64,000 bases of DNA from an uncultured Selenomonas sp. (GCA_900552565.1 USAK01000002.1:30860-94859), one strand, 5' to 3'; positions 53,747-63,129 are shown, counted from the first letter of the stretch. Notes: a model not told the origin generated them from the sequence alone. Numbers and translations are program-made.

Positions 53747-55027
53747 TTATTCCGGTTTCTTGATGACTTCAACGCCGCCCATGTACGGAATCAGGACTTT
53801 CGGCACGCGGACGGAGCCGTCAGCCTGCTGATAATTCTCGAGGATGGCTGCGACCGTGCGGCCGACAGCGAGGCCCGAGCCATTGAGTGTATGGACGAAC
53901 TCCGGCTTGCTCTTGGCATCGCGGCGGAACTTGATATTCGCGCGGCGGGCCTGATAGTCCGTGCAGTTCGAGCACGAGGAAATCTCGCGGTATTTATTCT
54001 GGGCAGGGAACCAGACTTCGAGGTCATACGTCGTAGCCGACGTGAAGCTCATGTCGCCCGTGCAGAGTTTGACGATGTGGTACGGGAGCTCAAGAAGCTT
54101 CAGGACATCTTCCGCTGCATTAACCATCGTGTCGAGTTCATGCCAGCTCGTTTCCGGTTTGACGAACTTAATCATCTCGACCTTGTTGAACTGGTGCTGG
54201 CGAATGAGGCCGCGCGTATCGCGTCCGGCACTGCCCGCCTCAGCGCGGAAGCAGGCCGTGTAGCAGCTGTAGTACTCCGGCAGCTTGCTGCCATCGAGGA
54301 TTTCGTCGCGATGATAATTCGTCATCGGGACTTCAGCCGTCGGTACGAGATAGTAGTCAAGACCTTCGAGCTTGAACATATCCTCGGCAAACTTCGGCAG
54401 CTGGCCCGTGCCAATCATGCTGTCCTTGTTGGCGATGTACGGGGCAAGCACCTCCGTATAGCCGTGCTTATTGGCGTGCAGGTCCATCATGAAATTGATG
54501 CAGGCGCGCTCGAGGCGGGCACCCATGCCCTTGTAGAACGTGAAGCGTGCGCCCGTGACTTTCGCGGCACGGTCAGCATCGAGGATGTCGAGGTCAGAAC
54601 CGATATCCCAATGAGCCTTCGGCTCGAAATCGAACTTCGTCGGCTCGCCCCATTTGCGGACTTCCGGATTTTCCGTGTCATCCTTGCCGATTGGCACGTC
54701 CTCGCGCGGCATGTTCGGGATGTGGAGCATGATGTCGCGCAGCTGAGCCTCGACATCCTTGAGCTCTTTGTCGAGTTCCGAAATCTTCGCACCGACCGTG
54801 CGCATCTCAAGAATCTTCGCCTCAGCGTCTTCCTTATTCTTCTTCATGACGCTGATTTCCTTAGAAACCGTGTTGCGCTGGCTCTTGAGGGCCTCAGACT
54901 CCTGCAGCAGCTCGCGGCGTTTCTTGTCAAGGCCTTCAAAGTCATCGAGGTTCAGCGGATTACAGCGGTTCTTGAGCATCTGACGGACTTCGTCGAGATG
55001 TTCGCGCACAAATTTGATATCCAACAA
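53747..55027 (-). CDS. serS: seryl-tRNA synthetase
   Basis: This class II synthetase is about 426 aa. The N-terminal helical arm (about 25-100) contacts tRNA-Ser. Class II motif 2 appears as [26 protein letters not shown] and motif 3 as [18 protein letters not shown]. The start is uncertain: TTG at 55027 has GGAG 10 nt upstream and gives a normal LDIKFVREH beginning; GTG at 55036 lies too close to GGAG. No T-box leader is visible. Confidence 0.96.
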   Translation of the reverse strand: MLDIKFVREHLDEVRQMLKNRCNPLNLDDFEGLDKKRRELLQESEALKSQRNTVSKEISVMKKNKEDAEAKILEMRTVGAKISELDKELKDVEAQLRDIMLHIPNMPREDVPIGKDDTENPEVRKWGEPTKFDFEPKAHWDIGSDLDILDADRAAKVTGARFTFYKGMGARLERACINFMMDLHANKHGYTEVLAPYIANKDSMIGTGQLPKFAEDMFKLEGLDYYLVPTAEVPMTNYHRDEILDGSKLPEYYSCYTACFRAEAGSAGRDTRGLIRQHQFNKVEMIKFVKPETSWHELDTMVNAAEDVLKLLELPYHIVKLCTGDMSFTSATTYDLEVWFPAQNKYREISSCSNCTDYQARRANIKFRRDAKSKPEFVHTLNGSGLAVGRTVAAILENYQQADGSVRVPKVLIPYMGGVEVIKKPE

Positions 55028-55104
55028 TGTTCTCACACTCCATTATGATTCCAGCACCACGCAGGACGCGGCACAAGTTTATGCATGATTTCTTCTAAAA
55101 TATC

Positions 55105-55133
55105 ATTATATCAGCTTTCTAAAAACGCGGCAA
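55105..55133 (-). promoter_or_regulatory. promoter of serS
   Basis: On the minus strand, TTGCCG and a perfect TATAAT are 17 bp apart, about 78 bp before the serS start. Confidence 0.65.
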
Positions 55134-55145
55134 ATCTTTCCAAAG

Positions 55146-55171
55146 AAAAAGGCCTCCCGTCAGGGAGACCT
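55146..55171 (-). terminator. intrinsic terminator after the racemase-family gene
   Basis: On the minus strand, AGGTCTCCC, loop TGAC and GGGAGGCCT (one G-U pair) are followed by five Ts. It ends the racemase-family transcript before serS. Confidence 0.82.
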
Positions 55172-55228
55172 CTATGACAAATATGTCAAAGGAAACGCTT
55201 AATACAAGGCAAACGAAAGCAAACGGCA

Positions 55229-55951
55229 TCAGGCCATGACAGCTTTGTGCGGCAGATGCGAGATAACTTTGGCACCGGCTTTTTCTACGGCTTTTTCAGC
55301 GAGAACTTCCGTCGCATCGATGAAATTTCCCTCGAGATGGTACATCTCTACAGCCACCGGCACTTCCGTGCAGCCGAGTACAAAGGCTTCGCAGCCTTCA
55401 TCGGCCATATTCTTCAGTGCCTTGCGCACATTCGCCGTGTCATAGCTCATGTCGCCGGCCTTGACGCCATCGTAAATCATGCCGTGCACGGCTTCTTCAG
55501 CCTCGCCCTGCGGCTGCACGACTTCAACGCCCGCACGCGCTAAAGCACGCTGGTAAATGCCCGACTTGCACGTGCCGGCCGAAGCGAGCAGGCCGACTTT
55601 ATGGTAGCCCTCTTTGGCACAGAACTTCGCCGTCTCTTCAATCATATTGATGACCGGAATCCGGAGATGCGGCAGCATGAGCGGCAGGAAGTAATGTGCC
55701 GTGTTGCAGCCCATGATGAGGAAATCCGCGCCGGCATTCGTCAGGCGTTCAGCCGATTTCATGAGTTCCGGCAGCGGGCTCTCGCCCTTGCCGAGAATAG
55801 CTGCCGTGCGGTCGGGAATATTCGTGTTGTTGTCCACGAGAATAGGAATATGGTCCTGATCTTCGCGCGCATCCGTAGCGAGAATGACCTTTTTCATAAG
55901 GTCCACCGTTGCCATCGGGCCCATGCCGCCAATAATACCAATCGTCTTCAT
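55229..55951 (-). CDS. aspartate/glutamate racemase family protein
   Basis: This 240-aa protein belongs to the Asp/Glu racemase superfamily. It starts IGIIGGMGPMATVDLM and has the two catalytic Cys in MGCNTAHYF (about 80) and VLGCTEVPVAV (about 195). It matches the YgeA-type amino-acid racemase branch more than MurI; the substrate is unknown. ATG at 55951 has GAGGAG 9 nt upstream. It is divergent from a LysR regulator that probably controls it. Confidence 0.88.
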   Translation of the reverse strand: MKTIGIIGGMGPMATVDLMKKVILATDAREDQDHIPILVDNNTNIPDRTAAILGKGESPLPELMKSAERLTNAGADFLIMGCNTAHYFLPLMLPHLRIPVINMIEETAKFCAKEGYHKVGLLASAGTCKSGIYQRALARAGVEVVQPQGEAEEAVHGMIYDGVKAGDMSYDTANVRKALKNMADEGCEAFVLGCTEVPVAVEMYHLEGNFIDATEVLAEKAVEKAGAKVISHLPHKAVMA

Positions 55952-56009
55952 CGTGACCACTCCTCTATGCTATGGCGCCCTGCGCCAGTTAAAATCTTTT
56001 CTTGTTATC

Positions 56010-56038
56010 ATCATAGCATCGTGATAGCATATAAACAA
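56010..56038 (-). promoter_or_regulatory. promoter of the racemase-family gene with direct repeat
   Basis: On the minus strand, TTGTTT and TATGAT are 17 bp apart. The direct repeat ATAGCAT-CGTG-ATAGCAT covers the -10 box and spacer and is a likely LysR contact site in the 148-bp divergent region. Confidence 0.55.
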
Positions 56039-56099
56039 ATACATATAATTATATAATATCTATCGAAATATTTTATGGCATAAAAGGAGATATATTCAC

Positions 56100-57047
56100 A
56101 TGCAGGGAATGGATTACGTCTATGCGGTCTGGCAGGAAAAAAGTTTTTCGGCGGCCGCGCGCAAACTCTTTGTCTCACAGCCGGCCCTGTCGGCCTCGGT
56201 GCGCAAGGTCGAAAAAGAACTCGGCCTGCCGATTTTCGACCGCAGCACAACGCCGCTGCAGCTCACGGATGCCGGCCGCGCCTACATCGAAGCGGCCGAA
56301 CGCATCTTCCGCATCAAAAAAGACCTCAAGAGCTACTGCGATGACCTCGCAGGCCTTGAGAGCGGCACGCTGCAGCTCGGCGGCACGAATTTCTTTGCTT
56401 CGTGTTTCCTGCCGCCGATGATTGAGGCATTCAGCCAGCGCCATCCGCATATCGCCCTCTCGGTCACGGAATCGGATTCGGCAGACCTCTTCAATAAATT
56501 GACAACGGAAGAACTCGATATCATCGTTGACAGCGGCATTTACGACGAGGCATTGTTCGAAGCCGTGCCTTTTTATCAGGACCATATCCTGCTGTCGGTA
56601 CCGGCGTCGTATGCCATTAATGAAAAATTTCCGGATTACCGCATGACGCGGCAGGATATCCTCATGGGGCGTCATTTAAGGCCGCAGATGCCGGCCGTGC
56701 CGCTTGCGGCCTTTGAAGAAACGGATTTTTTGATTCTCGGCAAGGGCAACGATATGTACCGCCGCTCGAAAAAATTATTCCAGCACAATGGCTTTACCCC
56801 GTGCGTGCGGCTTTACCTCAACCAGCTCATGACAGCGTACCATATGGCACGGCAGGGACTCGGGGCAACATTCCTGACAGATACGCTCGTGCGGCTGTCG
56901 GCGCCGAATGAAGCACTCGTTTATTACAAGCTCGAGGATGAAGAAGCCGCACGGCAGATTTTTCTCGCGGTAAAGCGCAGGGGATACCGGACAAAGGCGA
57001 TGCAGGGATTTATCGAAAGCAGTCTGGCCCTCTACCGCGGCGAATAA
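56100..57047 (+). CDS. LysR-family transcriptional regulator
   Basis: This 315-aa regulator has an N-terminal winged helix (SFSAAARKLFVSQPALSASVRKVEKELGLPIFDR, about 15-50) and a periplasmic-binding-like effector domain (about 90-300). AAGGAG lies upstream of the ATG. It is divergent from the racemase-family gene, the usual layout for a LysR regulator and its target, and convergent with ddh. Confidence 0.93.
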   Translation: MQGMDYVYAVWQEKSFSAAARKLFVSQPALSASVRKVEKELGLPIFDRSTTPLQLTDAGRAYIEAAERIFRIKKDLKSYCDDLAGLESGTLQLGGTNFFASCFLPPMIEAFSQRHPHIALSVTESDSADLFNKLTTEELDIIVDSGIYDEALFEAVPFYQDHILLSVPASYAINEKFPDYRMTRQDILMGRHLRPQMPAVPLAAFEETDFLILGKGNDMYRRSKKLFQHNGFTPCVRLYLNQLMTAYHMARQGLGATFLTDTLVRLSAPNEALVYYKLEDEEAARQIFLAVKRRGYRTKAMQGFIESSLALYRGE

Positions 57048-57066
57048 TGTTTTCAGGTTATGGCAT

Positions 57067-57097
57067 AAAAAAACTGCCCTCATAGGGCAGTTTTTTT
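57067..57097. terminator. bidirectional terminator between the LysR gene and ddh
   Basis: CTGCCCT, a 3-nt loop and AGGGCAG are flanked by an A tract and a T tract, serving both convergent genes. Confidence 0.93.
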
Positions 57098-57134
57098 GCT
57101 ATCGCATAATCTTCGCTCGGAAAACGAGATATTT

Positions 57135-58121
57135 TTATAAGAGAGTCGAACGAAGAGTATCGCCGCTCTGCTGGCAGAGGTATGCCGGGGCGATGTCGAG
57201 GACGGTGCGGCAGCCGGTCTGGCCTTCCTGGGCGAGGCGGTAAGCGGCGCGGGCGTAGGCGACGAGAACGCTCGTGGTGAATTCTGGGTTGGAATCGAGC
57301 TTGAGGGAGAATTCAATGATGTGGTTATGCTCTTTTTCGTGGCCGGTGCGTCCGGAACGGATGACGAAACCGCCGTGGGCAAGGCCGCTGTGGTTCTTCT
57401 TGAGCTCTTCTTCGCTGATGAAGTGTACGGTCGTGTCGTATTCGTCGAAGTAGTTCGGCATGGTCTTGATGGCGTTTTCGACGTAAGCGGCATCGGCGCC
57501 TTCTTCGAGGACGACGTAGCATTCACGCGTGTGTTTCTGGCGCGTGGTAAGGTCTGGGTTCGAGCCGGAACGTACGGCTTCGAGGGCGGCTTCTACAGGG
57601 ACGGTATACTGCTTGGCATCTTTTACGCCCTTGATGCGGCGAATGGCGTCGCTGTGGCCCTGGCTGACGCCTTTGCCCCAGAACGTGTAGTCCTTGCCGT
57701 GCGGCAGGATGGCGTTGCTGTAGACGCGGGCGAGGGAGAACAGGCCCGGGTCCCAGCCGACGGAGATGATGCCGAGGTGGCCGCTCTCTTTGGCTGCATT
57801 GTCGACAGCAGCAAAATGCTCAGGAATGCGTGCGTGCGTATCAAAGCTGTCGATGACATTGAAGTATTTAACGTATTCCGGCGTCTGCTTCGGCAGGTCC
57901 GTGGCGCTGCCGCCGCAGAGAATCATGACATCGATTTTGTCTCTCCAAGCCTCGACGTCCTTGACGCTGACAACAGGAACGCCCTTGGACCAGATTTTGA
58001 CGCTTGCCGGGTCGCGGCGCGTGAAGACGGCCACGAGTTCCATGTCGTCATTTTCTTCAACGGCGCACTCTACGCCGCGGCCGAGGTTGCCATAACCGAG
58101 AATACCAATGCGAATGCTCAT
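57135..58121 (-). CDS. ddh: meso-diaminopimelate dehydrogenase
   Basis: This 328-aa NADP-dependent enzyme interconverts meso-diaminopimelate and tetrahydrodipicolinate, the one-step lysine/peptidoglycan branch. The Rossmann start IRIGILGYGNLGRGVE, the CGGSATDLPKQTPEY segment, SVGWDPGLFSLARVY and GKGVSQGHSDAIRRI are all typical of Ddh. ATG at 58121 has AGGAAGGTG upstream; a longer frame to 58163 lacks support. Confidence 0.96.
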   Translation of the reverse strand: MSIRIGILGYGNLGRGVECAVEENDDMELVAVFTRRDPASVKIWSKGVPVVSVKDVEAWRDKIDVMILCGGSATDLPKQTPEYVKYFNVIDSFDTHARIPEHFAAVDNAAKESGHLGIISVGWDPGLFSLARVYSNAILPHGKDYTFWGKGVSQGHSDAIRRIKGVKDAKQYTVPVEAALEAVRSGSNPDLTTRQKHTRECYVVLEEGADAAYVENAIKTMPNYFDEYDTTVHFISEEELKKNHSGLAHGGFVIRSGRTGHEKEHNHIIEFSLKLDSNPEFTTSVLVAYARAAYRLAQEGQTGCRTVLDIAPAYLCQQSGDTLRSTLL

Positions 58122-58167
58122 AAAAACACCTTCCTGTTCTAAAAACAATGTTGAAAATCCCATCTCC

Positions 58168-58195
58168 AGTATACTATAAGAAGATACACAGGCAA
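58168..58195 (-). promoter_or_regulatory. promoter of ddh
   Basis: On the minus strand, TTGCCT and TATACT are 16 bp apart, about 47 bp before the ddh ATG. Confidence 0.55.
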
Positions 58196-58232
58196 ATAGA
58201 AAAAATCACATTTGCTGAAAACAGGACAATTA

Positions 58233-59276
58233 TCAAAGGTCATCGACCAGCGCGGTGCTCTTGGCATAAGCCGTGCTGCGGCCCTCGATAAAGTCGGTCT
58301 TGATGAAATTCGGGTTGGCGTACTGACTGACCCAGCGCATGGACGAAGGTTCTTCTGCGTGGCCTTCGTAAAGCGGGCCGAGGCCGATGCTTTCGGCGCG
58401 CGCATTGCCGAGATAGAGTACGTAATCCTCAATCATCTTCTCATTGAGGCCCTCGACTTCGTTGCCGATGGCATATCTGCCCCAGGCGATTTCCTGACGT
58501 ACGCCTTCTTTAATCATCCCGCGCATCATCTCTTCATTTTCCGGCGTGAAAAGGTCCGGCTCCTCGCCGCGCAGGTCGCGCAGGATGTTGCGGAACAGCC
58601 AGAGGTGCGTGTTTTCATCGCGGTTGATGTAGCGGATTTCCTGCACGGAGCCCGGCATATGGCCAATGCGGCCGAGATTATAGAAGAACATGAACCCCGA
58701 ATAAAAGTAGATGCCCTCGAGGATGTAGTTGGCGACGAGCACGCGCAGGAAGTTCCGGCGCGACTGGTCCTGCTGGAATTCGTTGTAGAGATTGCCGATA
58801 AAGGTATTGCGCCGCAGCAGATGCTCATCGTTCTTCCACTGGAAGATGATGTCCTGACGTTCGTCGGGGCTGGCGATGGTATCGAGCATATAGCTGTAGC
58901 TCTGCGAATGCACGCATTCCTGAAACGACTGGATGGCCAGGCACAGGTCGACCTCATTGGCCGTGATGTAAGCCGAGACGTTCGGCAGATTCGCGCTCTG
59001 CACGGAGTCGAGGAAGACGAGGAACGACAGAATCTTGTCGTAGGCACGGCGCTCCGCCGGCGGCAGCTGGCGGTAGTCCTTGACATCCTGTGCGAGGTTG
59101 ATTTCTTCAGGAATCCAGAAATTGTTCATGGCCTGACGGTACCAGTCCGAGGTCCATTTGTACTTCAGATTGTTGAAATCGTTCATATTCGTCGTATTGC
59201 CGCCGAGCAGACGGCGTTTCGTCACGTCGATATCCCCCGCGGGGTTAAAAAGCGGACGCTTCTTTAATTCTGACAT
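58233..59276 (-). CDS. nrdB: class I ribonucleotide reductase beta subunit
   Basis: This 347-aa diiron protein carries the radical cofactor. Metal ligands are visible in LDSVQSANLPN, QECVHSQSYSYML, EGIYFYSGF and RDENTHLWLF. The radical Tyr is present, seven residues after the Glu in ECVHSQSY, so it is a Tyr-radical type R2. It lies 53 bp after nrdA in the same operon. Confidence 0.93.
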   Translation of the reverse strand: MSELKKRPLFNPAGDIDVTKRRLLGGNTTNMNDFNNLKYKWTSDWYRQAMNNFWIPEEINLAQDVKDYRQLPPAERRAYDKILSFLVFLDSVQSANLPNVSAYITANEVDLCLAIQSFQECVHSQSYSYMLDTIASPDERQDIIFQWKNDEHLLRRNTFIGNLYNEFQQDQSRRNFLRVLVANYILEGIYFYSGFMFFYNLGRIGHMPGSVQEIRYINRDENTHLWLFRNILRDLRGEEPDLFTPENEEMMRGMIKEGVRQEIAWGRYAIGNEVEGLNEKMIEDYVLYLGNARAESIGLGPLYEGHAEEPSSMRWVSQYANPNFIKTDFIEGRSTAYAKSTALVDDL

Positions 59277-59329
59277 GGTCTTATCCTTTTATCCTTTCTT
59301 GGCTGCTCTTTTTCCTATCTTTTCCCTCA

Positions 59330-61597
59330 TCAGGACGAGCAGCTCTCGCATTCCTCGACTTCCAGCGACTTGCTGCGCACATAATAAATCGTCTTGACGC
59401 CCTCTTCGTAGGCCTTGATGTAAAGTGCGAGGACCTGACGGAATGTGAAGTCATTCGTGATGTAGAGATTGACGCTCTGAGCCTGGTCGATATGGCGCTG
59501 GCGAATGCCGGCGGCCCGCACGGACCAGTTCTGGTCAACGGTATGCGCGCTCTTATAGTACCAATACGTCTTCATGCTGAGGTCCGGCGCGATACGCGGC
59601 AGGATGGCGCCTTTCTTCTCTTCGAGGAAGAAACGGTTCATGATGGGGTCGACGCCGGCCGTCGTGCCGACGAGGATGGACGTCGAACTTGTCGGGGCAA
59701 TGGCCAAAAGATACGCATTGCGCAGGCCCTGCGTTTTGACTTTTTCGGCAAGCTTCTGCCATTTTGCTGACGTATAGCCGCGTTTTGTGAAGTACACGCC
59801 CGTCTGCCAGTCACTGCCCGCAAAGCAGCGGTAAGCGCCTTTTTCGGCCGCAATATCGGCACTCGCTTCAATCGCGGCATAATTGATGCGCGAGAACACA
59901 TCGTCGACAAAGGCGAGATGTTCCTCGCTCTCCCAGCGGATGCCGTGTTTGGCCAGCATATGATGATAGCCCGAGACGCCGAGGCCGATGCTGCGATATT
60001 TCTGGTTCGTGAGTCTTGCATACGCCAGCGGCGCCTCGTTGAGGTCGATGACATTGTCGAGGGCGCGGACAGCCGTACGCACGACAGAACGAAGCTCTTC
60101 CTCATCTTCCACATGAATGCGGCCGAGGTTGAGGCTCGCGAGGTTGCAGACGACGAAATCGCCGGGGCGCGTCGTGACCTGCACGACCGTATCCCCGTCT
60201 TTCGTCTTGACTTCCGTGCTGACAGCCTCGACAGGCGACATGTTCTGCGCAATTTCCGTACAGAGATTCGAACAGTAAATCATGCCGGCCTGCGGATTCG
60301 GGTTGAGCCTGTTGACCGTATCGCGGTAAAACGCAAACGGCGTGCCCGTTTCGACAACGGATTTCAATATGAGGCGCACGATTTCCTTAATGGAAATCAC
60401 GCGCTTATCAATGCGCGGTTCGGCAACACAGGCATGATAGCGTTTTTCCCACTCTTCACCCCAAAAATCCTCGAGCGCGTAGCCCATGACCATCTCGATT
60501 TCATGCGGGTCCATGAGATACCACGGGGCATCGAGATTTTCGCGCGCCGTTTTCCAGAACAGGTCAGGGTAGCAGACGGCCGGAAAAATATCATGGGCTT
60601 TCATGCGGTCATCGCCGTTATTCGTGCGCAGCTGCAAGAATTCCGGCAGATCCTTGTGCCAGGCATCGAGGTAGACCGCGCAGGCCCCCTGACGCACGCC
60701 GAGCTGGTCGACGGCCACGGCCGTATCATTGACAAGACGAATCCAGCGGATGACGCCGCCCGCCGCACCTTCAAAGCCGCGGATGGCCGCGCCCGTCGCG
60801 CGGACTTTGCCAAAGTAAAGGCCCATGCCGCCGCCCCACTTGCTGACTTTGGCAAAGGAATCGAGACTGCGGTAAATGCCTTCAAGGGAGTCCGGTACCG
60901 TATCAATAAAACAGCTCGAGAGCTGATGATACGGTTTTCTGGCATTCGCAAGCGTCGGCGTGGCCATCGTCACCTGCTGCAGGCTCAGCATATCGTAAAA
61001 GCGCTGAACCCAGTCGAGGCGTACGTCTTCCTTTTCCAGCATCGCGAGATGCAGGGCAATGCCGAGATACATTTCCTGCGGCGATTCCAATGGCACGCCG
61101 TGATGTGTATGAATGATGTAGCGTGAAAGCAGCAAGTCGAGGCCGGCGTAGGAATAAAGATAATTGCGTTCCTCTTTCATGAATTTCGCCGCCTGCCGCA
61201 GTTCCTGCTCCGTGTAATTCTCAAGGATGTAGCTGCCATAAAGCCCTTTGGCCGTGAGATAGTGCAACTTCGCCACAAAATTCGTGATGCCGCGCTTGGC
61301 CTCGTCCTGCGCAAGCTGCAGCGAAAATTCAAGATAACGCAGCCTTGCCGCAATCTTATCCCAGTACGGCTCCTGCGCCGTTACGAGCTCCACGGCCGCG
61401 CGGATGAGCCCCTGCAGCTTTTCCTCCGGACGCTGCGAAGGCTTGGCAAACACCTCGTATTTTTCCACGAGCTCAGCAAAATTGGCCTGATCCGCGGCAA
61501 AATCCCGCTCGATGCCCGCAAGGCAGGCTTCGAGTCCATCTACACGGCATTTTGACAAAAGACTCTGCCATGCCGATGATTTAACAGTACAATCCAT
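59330..61597 (-). CDS. nrdA: class I ribonucleotide reductase alpha subunit
   Basis: This 755-aa catalytic subunit reduces ribonucleotides to deoxyribonucleotides. It shows TPTLANARKPYHQLSSCFIDT (first active-site Cys), YCSNLCTEIAQNM (radical Cys), FVVCNLASLNLG (second redox Cys), APTSSTSILVGTTAG, and the C-terminal redox pair CESC. No clear N-terminal ATP-cone is seen, so the dATP overall-activity switch may be missing. It is preceded by two NrdR-type boxes and a strong promoter. Confidence 0.95.
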   Translation of the reverse strand: MDCTVKSSAWQSLLSKCRVDGLEACLAGIERDFAADQANFAELVEKYEVFAKPSQRPEEKLQGLIRAAVELVTAQEPYWDKIAARLRYLEFSLQLAQDEAKRGITNFVAKLHYLTAKGLYGSYILENYTEQELRQAAKFMKEERNYLYSYAGLDLLLSRYIIHTHHGVPLESPQEMYLGIALHLAMLEKEDVRLDWVQRFYDMLSLQQVTMATPTLANARKPYHQLSSCFIDTVPDSLEGIYRSLDSFAKVSKWGGGMGLYFGKVRATGAAIRGFEGAAGGVIRWIRLVNDTAVAVDQLGVRQGACAVYLDAWHKDLPEFLQLRTNNGDDRMKAHDIFPAVCYPDLFWKTARENLDAPWYLMDPHEIEMVMGYALEDFWGEEWEKRYHACVAEPRIDKRVISIKEIVRLILKSVVETGTPFAFYRDTVNRLNPNPQAGMIYCSNLCTEIAQNMSPVEAVSTEVKTKDGDTVVQVTTRPGDFVVCNLASLNLGRIHVEDEEELRSVVRTAVRALDNVIDLNEAPLAYARLTNQKYRSIGLGVSGYHHMLAKHGIRWESEEHLAFVDDVFSRINYAAIEASADIAAEKGAYRCFAGSDWQTGVYFTKRGYTSAKWQKLAEKVKTQGLRNAYLLAIAPTSSTSILVGTTAGVDPIMNRFFLEEKKGAILPRIAPDLSMKTYWYYKSAHTVDQNWSVRAAGIRQRHIDQAQSVNLYITNDFTFRQVLALYIKAYEEGVKTIYYVRSKSLEVEECESCSS

Positions 61598-61642
61598 ATG
61601 CTCCGCTCCTACTACTTCCTGTCAACTTCCCGTCGACGCAAA

Positions 61643-61658
61643 CTACCAGATACAGTAG
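61643..61658 (-). promoter_or_regulatory. NrdR-type box 2
   Basis: The 16-bp palindrome has core CTGTATCTGG on the minus strand and matches the NrdR consensus (ACACWATATATWGTGT) at most core positions. It lies 41 bp, four helical turns, from box 1 and downstream of the promoter. Confidence 0.6.
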
Positions 61659-61683
61659 ATATTTTTAAAATAATTCTTTTTGA

Positions 61684-61699
61684 CCACTATATATTGATT
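61684..61699 (-). promoter_or_regulatory. NrdR-type box 1
   Basis: On the minus strand the core CAATATATAG followed by TG fits the NrdR consensus almost perfectly. It lies just downstream of the -10 box of nrdA, where bound NrdR would block transcription. Confidence 0.75.
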
Positions 61700-61707
61700 A
61701 CTGACTT

Positions 61708-61737
61708 AGTATAGCAAATACGGGAAAGAACTGTCAA
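61708..61737 (-). promoter_or_regulatory. promoter of nrdA-nrdB
   Basis: On the minus strand, a perfect TTGACA and TATACT are 18 bp apart, about 110 bp before nrdA. Confidence 0.78.
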
Positions 61738-61803
61738 TGAAGCAATACAGAGGCAATACCGCAGCGCCTGTTCAAAAAAGTATTGCGGTGCGTTCAAAAA
61801 AAC

Positions 61804-61831
61804 TTGCAAATCCTTCATATTTCATTATAAT
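61804..61831 (+). promoter_or_regulatory. promoter of the DUF896 gene
   Basis: TTGCAA and a perfect TATAAT are 16 bp apart, 45 bp before the DUF896 ATG. Confidence 0.6.
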
Positions 61832-61876
61832 GAAAATAAAGAATGTGTATTGTAGCAAAAGGAAGGACAACACGAC

Positions 61877-62122
61877 ATGATCACGAAAGAACTCATCGCC
61901 CGCATCAATGAGCTCTCCCGCAAGAAACGCAGCAGCGGTTTAAGCGAGACTGAACTCATGGAACAGCAGATGCTGCGCCAGGAATACCTTGCGAGCATCC
62001 GCGAGCAGGTTCGCCACATGCTTGACCAGATCGAAGTCGTTGACGCGCCTCTTGAAGGACCGAAGGTCACGCAGGTAAACGAAATCGCCTTTTCCCTGCG
62101 TCCGAGTCATAAACTGCACTGA
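61877..62122 (+). CDS. DUF896 (YnzC/UPF0291) family small protein
   Basis: This 81-aa protein begins LIARINELSRKKRSSGLSETELMEQQMLRQEYLA, the DUF896 helical hairpin, with a flexible C-terminal part. The B. subtilis relative YnzC is part of an SOS-linked operon; no SOS box was seen here. GGAAGGAC precedes the ATG. Confidence 0.9.
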   Translation: MITKELIARINELSRKKRSSGLSETELMEQQMLRQEYLASIREQVRHMLDQIEVVDAPLEGPKVTQVNEIAFSLRPSHKLH

Positions 62123-62139
62123 TATAAAGCACGGAACAT

Positions 62140-62185
62140 AAAAAAGAGGAAGATTCCCGGCCATGCCGGCATCTTCCTCTTTTTG
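62140..62185. terminator. bidirectional terminator between the DUF896 and epimerase genes
   Basis: AAAAAGAGGAAGAT and ATCTTCCTCTTTTT form a long stem around an inner CCGG/CCGG loop, with T tracts on both sides. It serves the convergent genes. Confidence 0.92.
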
Positions 62186-62196
62186 TATTTCAAGTC

Positions 62197-63129
62197 TTAC
62201 TGTTGGGCAAAATATTCGTAGGTACGTCTGAGGCCCTCGCGCAGCGGAACGGCGGGAGCCCAGCCGAGCGAGCGGCGCGCGCGGCCGTTCGCGAGCATGG
62301 ACTTATAGATATCGCCGGGACGGGCTTTCTCGTAAGCCGGCTCAATCTCTTTGCCCGAGACATCCGCAAAAATAGATACGAGCTCCCTGAGGCTCGTCTC
62401 CGACTGCGAAGACAAATTGTACGCATGATTGACGTGCTTTGTATAAAGCGCCGCGTAAATGCCTGCGGCAATATCGCCGGCGTAAATGAAATCGCGCGTC
62501 TGTTCGCCGTCGCCATAAATCGTGAGACCTTTGCCTTCTGCGAGACGCTTGGCAAAAATGCTGATGACGCCGCCCTCGCCGCCGTTGCCCTGACGCTCGC
62601 CGTAGACATTGGCAAAACGCAGGATGACAAAGTCGAGGCCGAACGCCTGCTGATACAGGCGCAGATAATGCTCGACCGTGACTTTCGACAGTCCATAGAA
62701 AGACATCGGCTGCAGAGGCTCGGATTCGACAATCGGCAGTTTCTCCTCGGCAACATCGCCGTAGCTGGCGGCCGTCGACGCAAAGATGACGCGCTGGACC
62801 TTCGTGCGGCGCGCCTGCTCCAGTACGTGGATGGAGCCGATGATGTTCTCATGGCCGTCGAGCTCCGGCGACTCCATCGAGATATGGACCGTCGTCTGGC
62901 CGGCCAGATGTACGACAGCATCGAACTGCCCCTTGGTGAACACCTCGGCAAGATGCGCATCGTTCACATCCATCTCAATGCAGTCAAGCCCCTGAGCAGC
63001 ATCTGGCAGATTGGCGCGGCTGCCCGTGCTGAAATTATCGAGTACCGTCACCTGCTCGCCCTCTGCCAATAATTTTCTCACCAGATGCGAGCCGATGAAA
63101 CCGGCGCCGCCCGTCACTAAAATCTTCAC
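62197..63129 (-). CDS. NAD-dependent epimerase (GalE-like, extended SDR)
   Basis: This 310-aa enzyme has the NAD-binding start ILVTGGAGFIGSHLV, the catalytic YGLSK (about 146), the Ser/Thr in ASTAASYG and the GDGEQTRDFIYAGDIA loop, the pattern of UDP-glucose 4-epimerases and close relatives. The exact sugar nucleotide is not certain. The start is GTG at 63129 with AGAGGA upstream. Confidence 0.85.
   Translation of the reverse strand: MKILVTGGAGFIGSHLVRKLLAEGEQVTVLDNFSTGSRANLPDAAQGLDCIEMDVNDAHLAEVFTKGQFDAVVHLAGQTTVHISMESPELDGHENIIGSIHVLEQARRTKVQRVIFASTAASYGDVAEEKLPIVESEPLQPMSFYGLSKVTVEHYLRLYQQAFGLDFVILRFANVYGERQGNGGEGGVISIFAKRLAEGKGLTIYGDGEQTRDFIYAGDIAAGIYAALYTKHVNHAYNLSSQSETSLRELVSIFADVSGKEIEPAYEKARPGDIYKSMLANGRARRSLGWAPAVPLREGLRRTYEYFAQQ

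Noticed and set aside
55037-55145. T-box riboswitch before serS
   Set aside because: The leader from the promoter to the start is under 80 nt and shows no T-box sequence or terminator/antiterminator pair.
61741-61790. GCAATAC/GTATTGC inverted repeat as a terminator or operator
   Set aside because: The stem is only 7 bp with a 21-nt loop and no T tract, so chance is a sufficient explanation.
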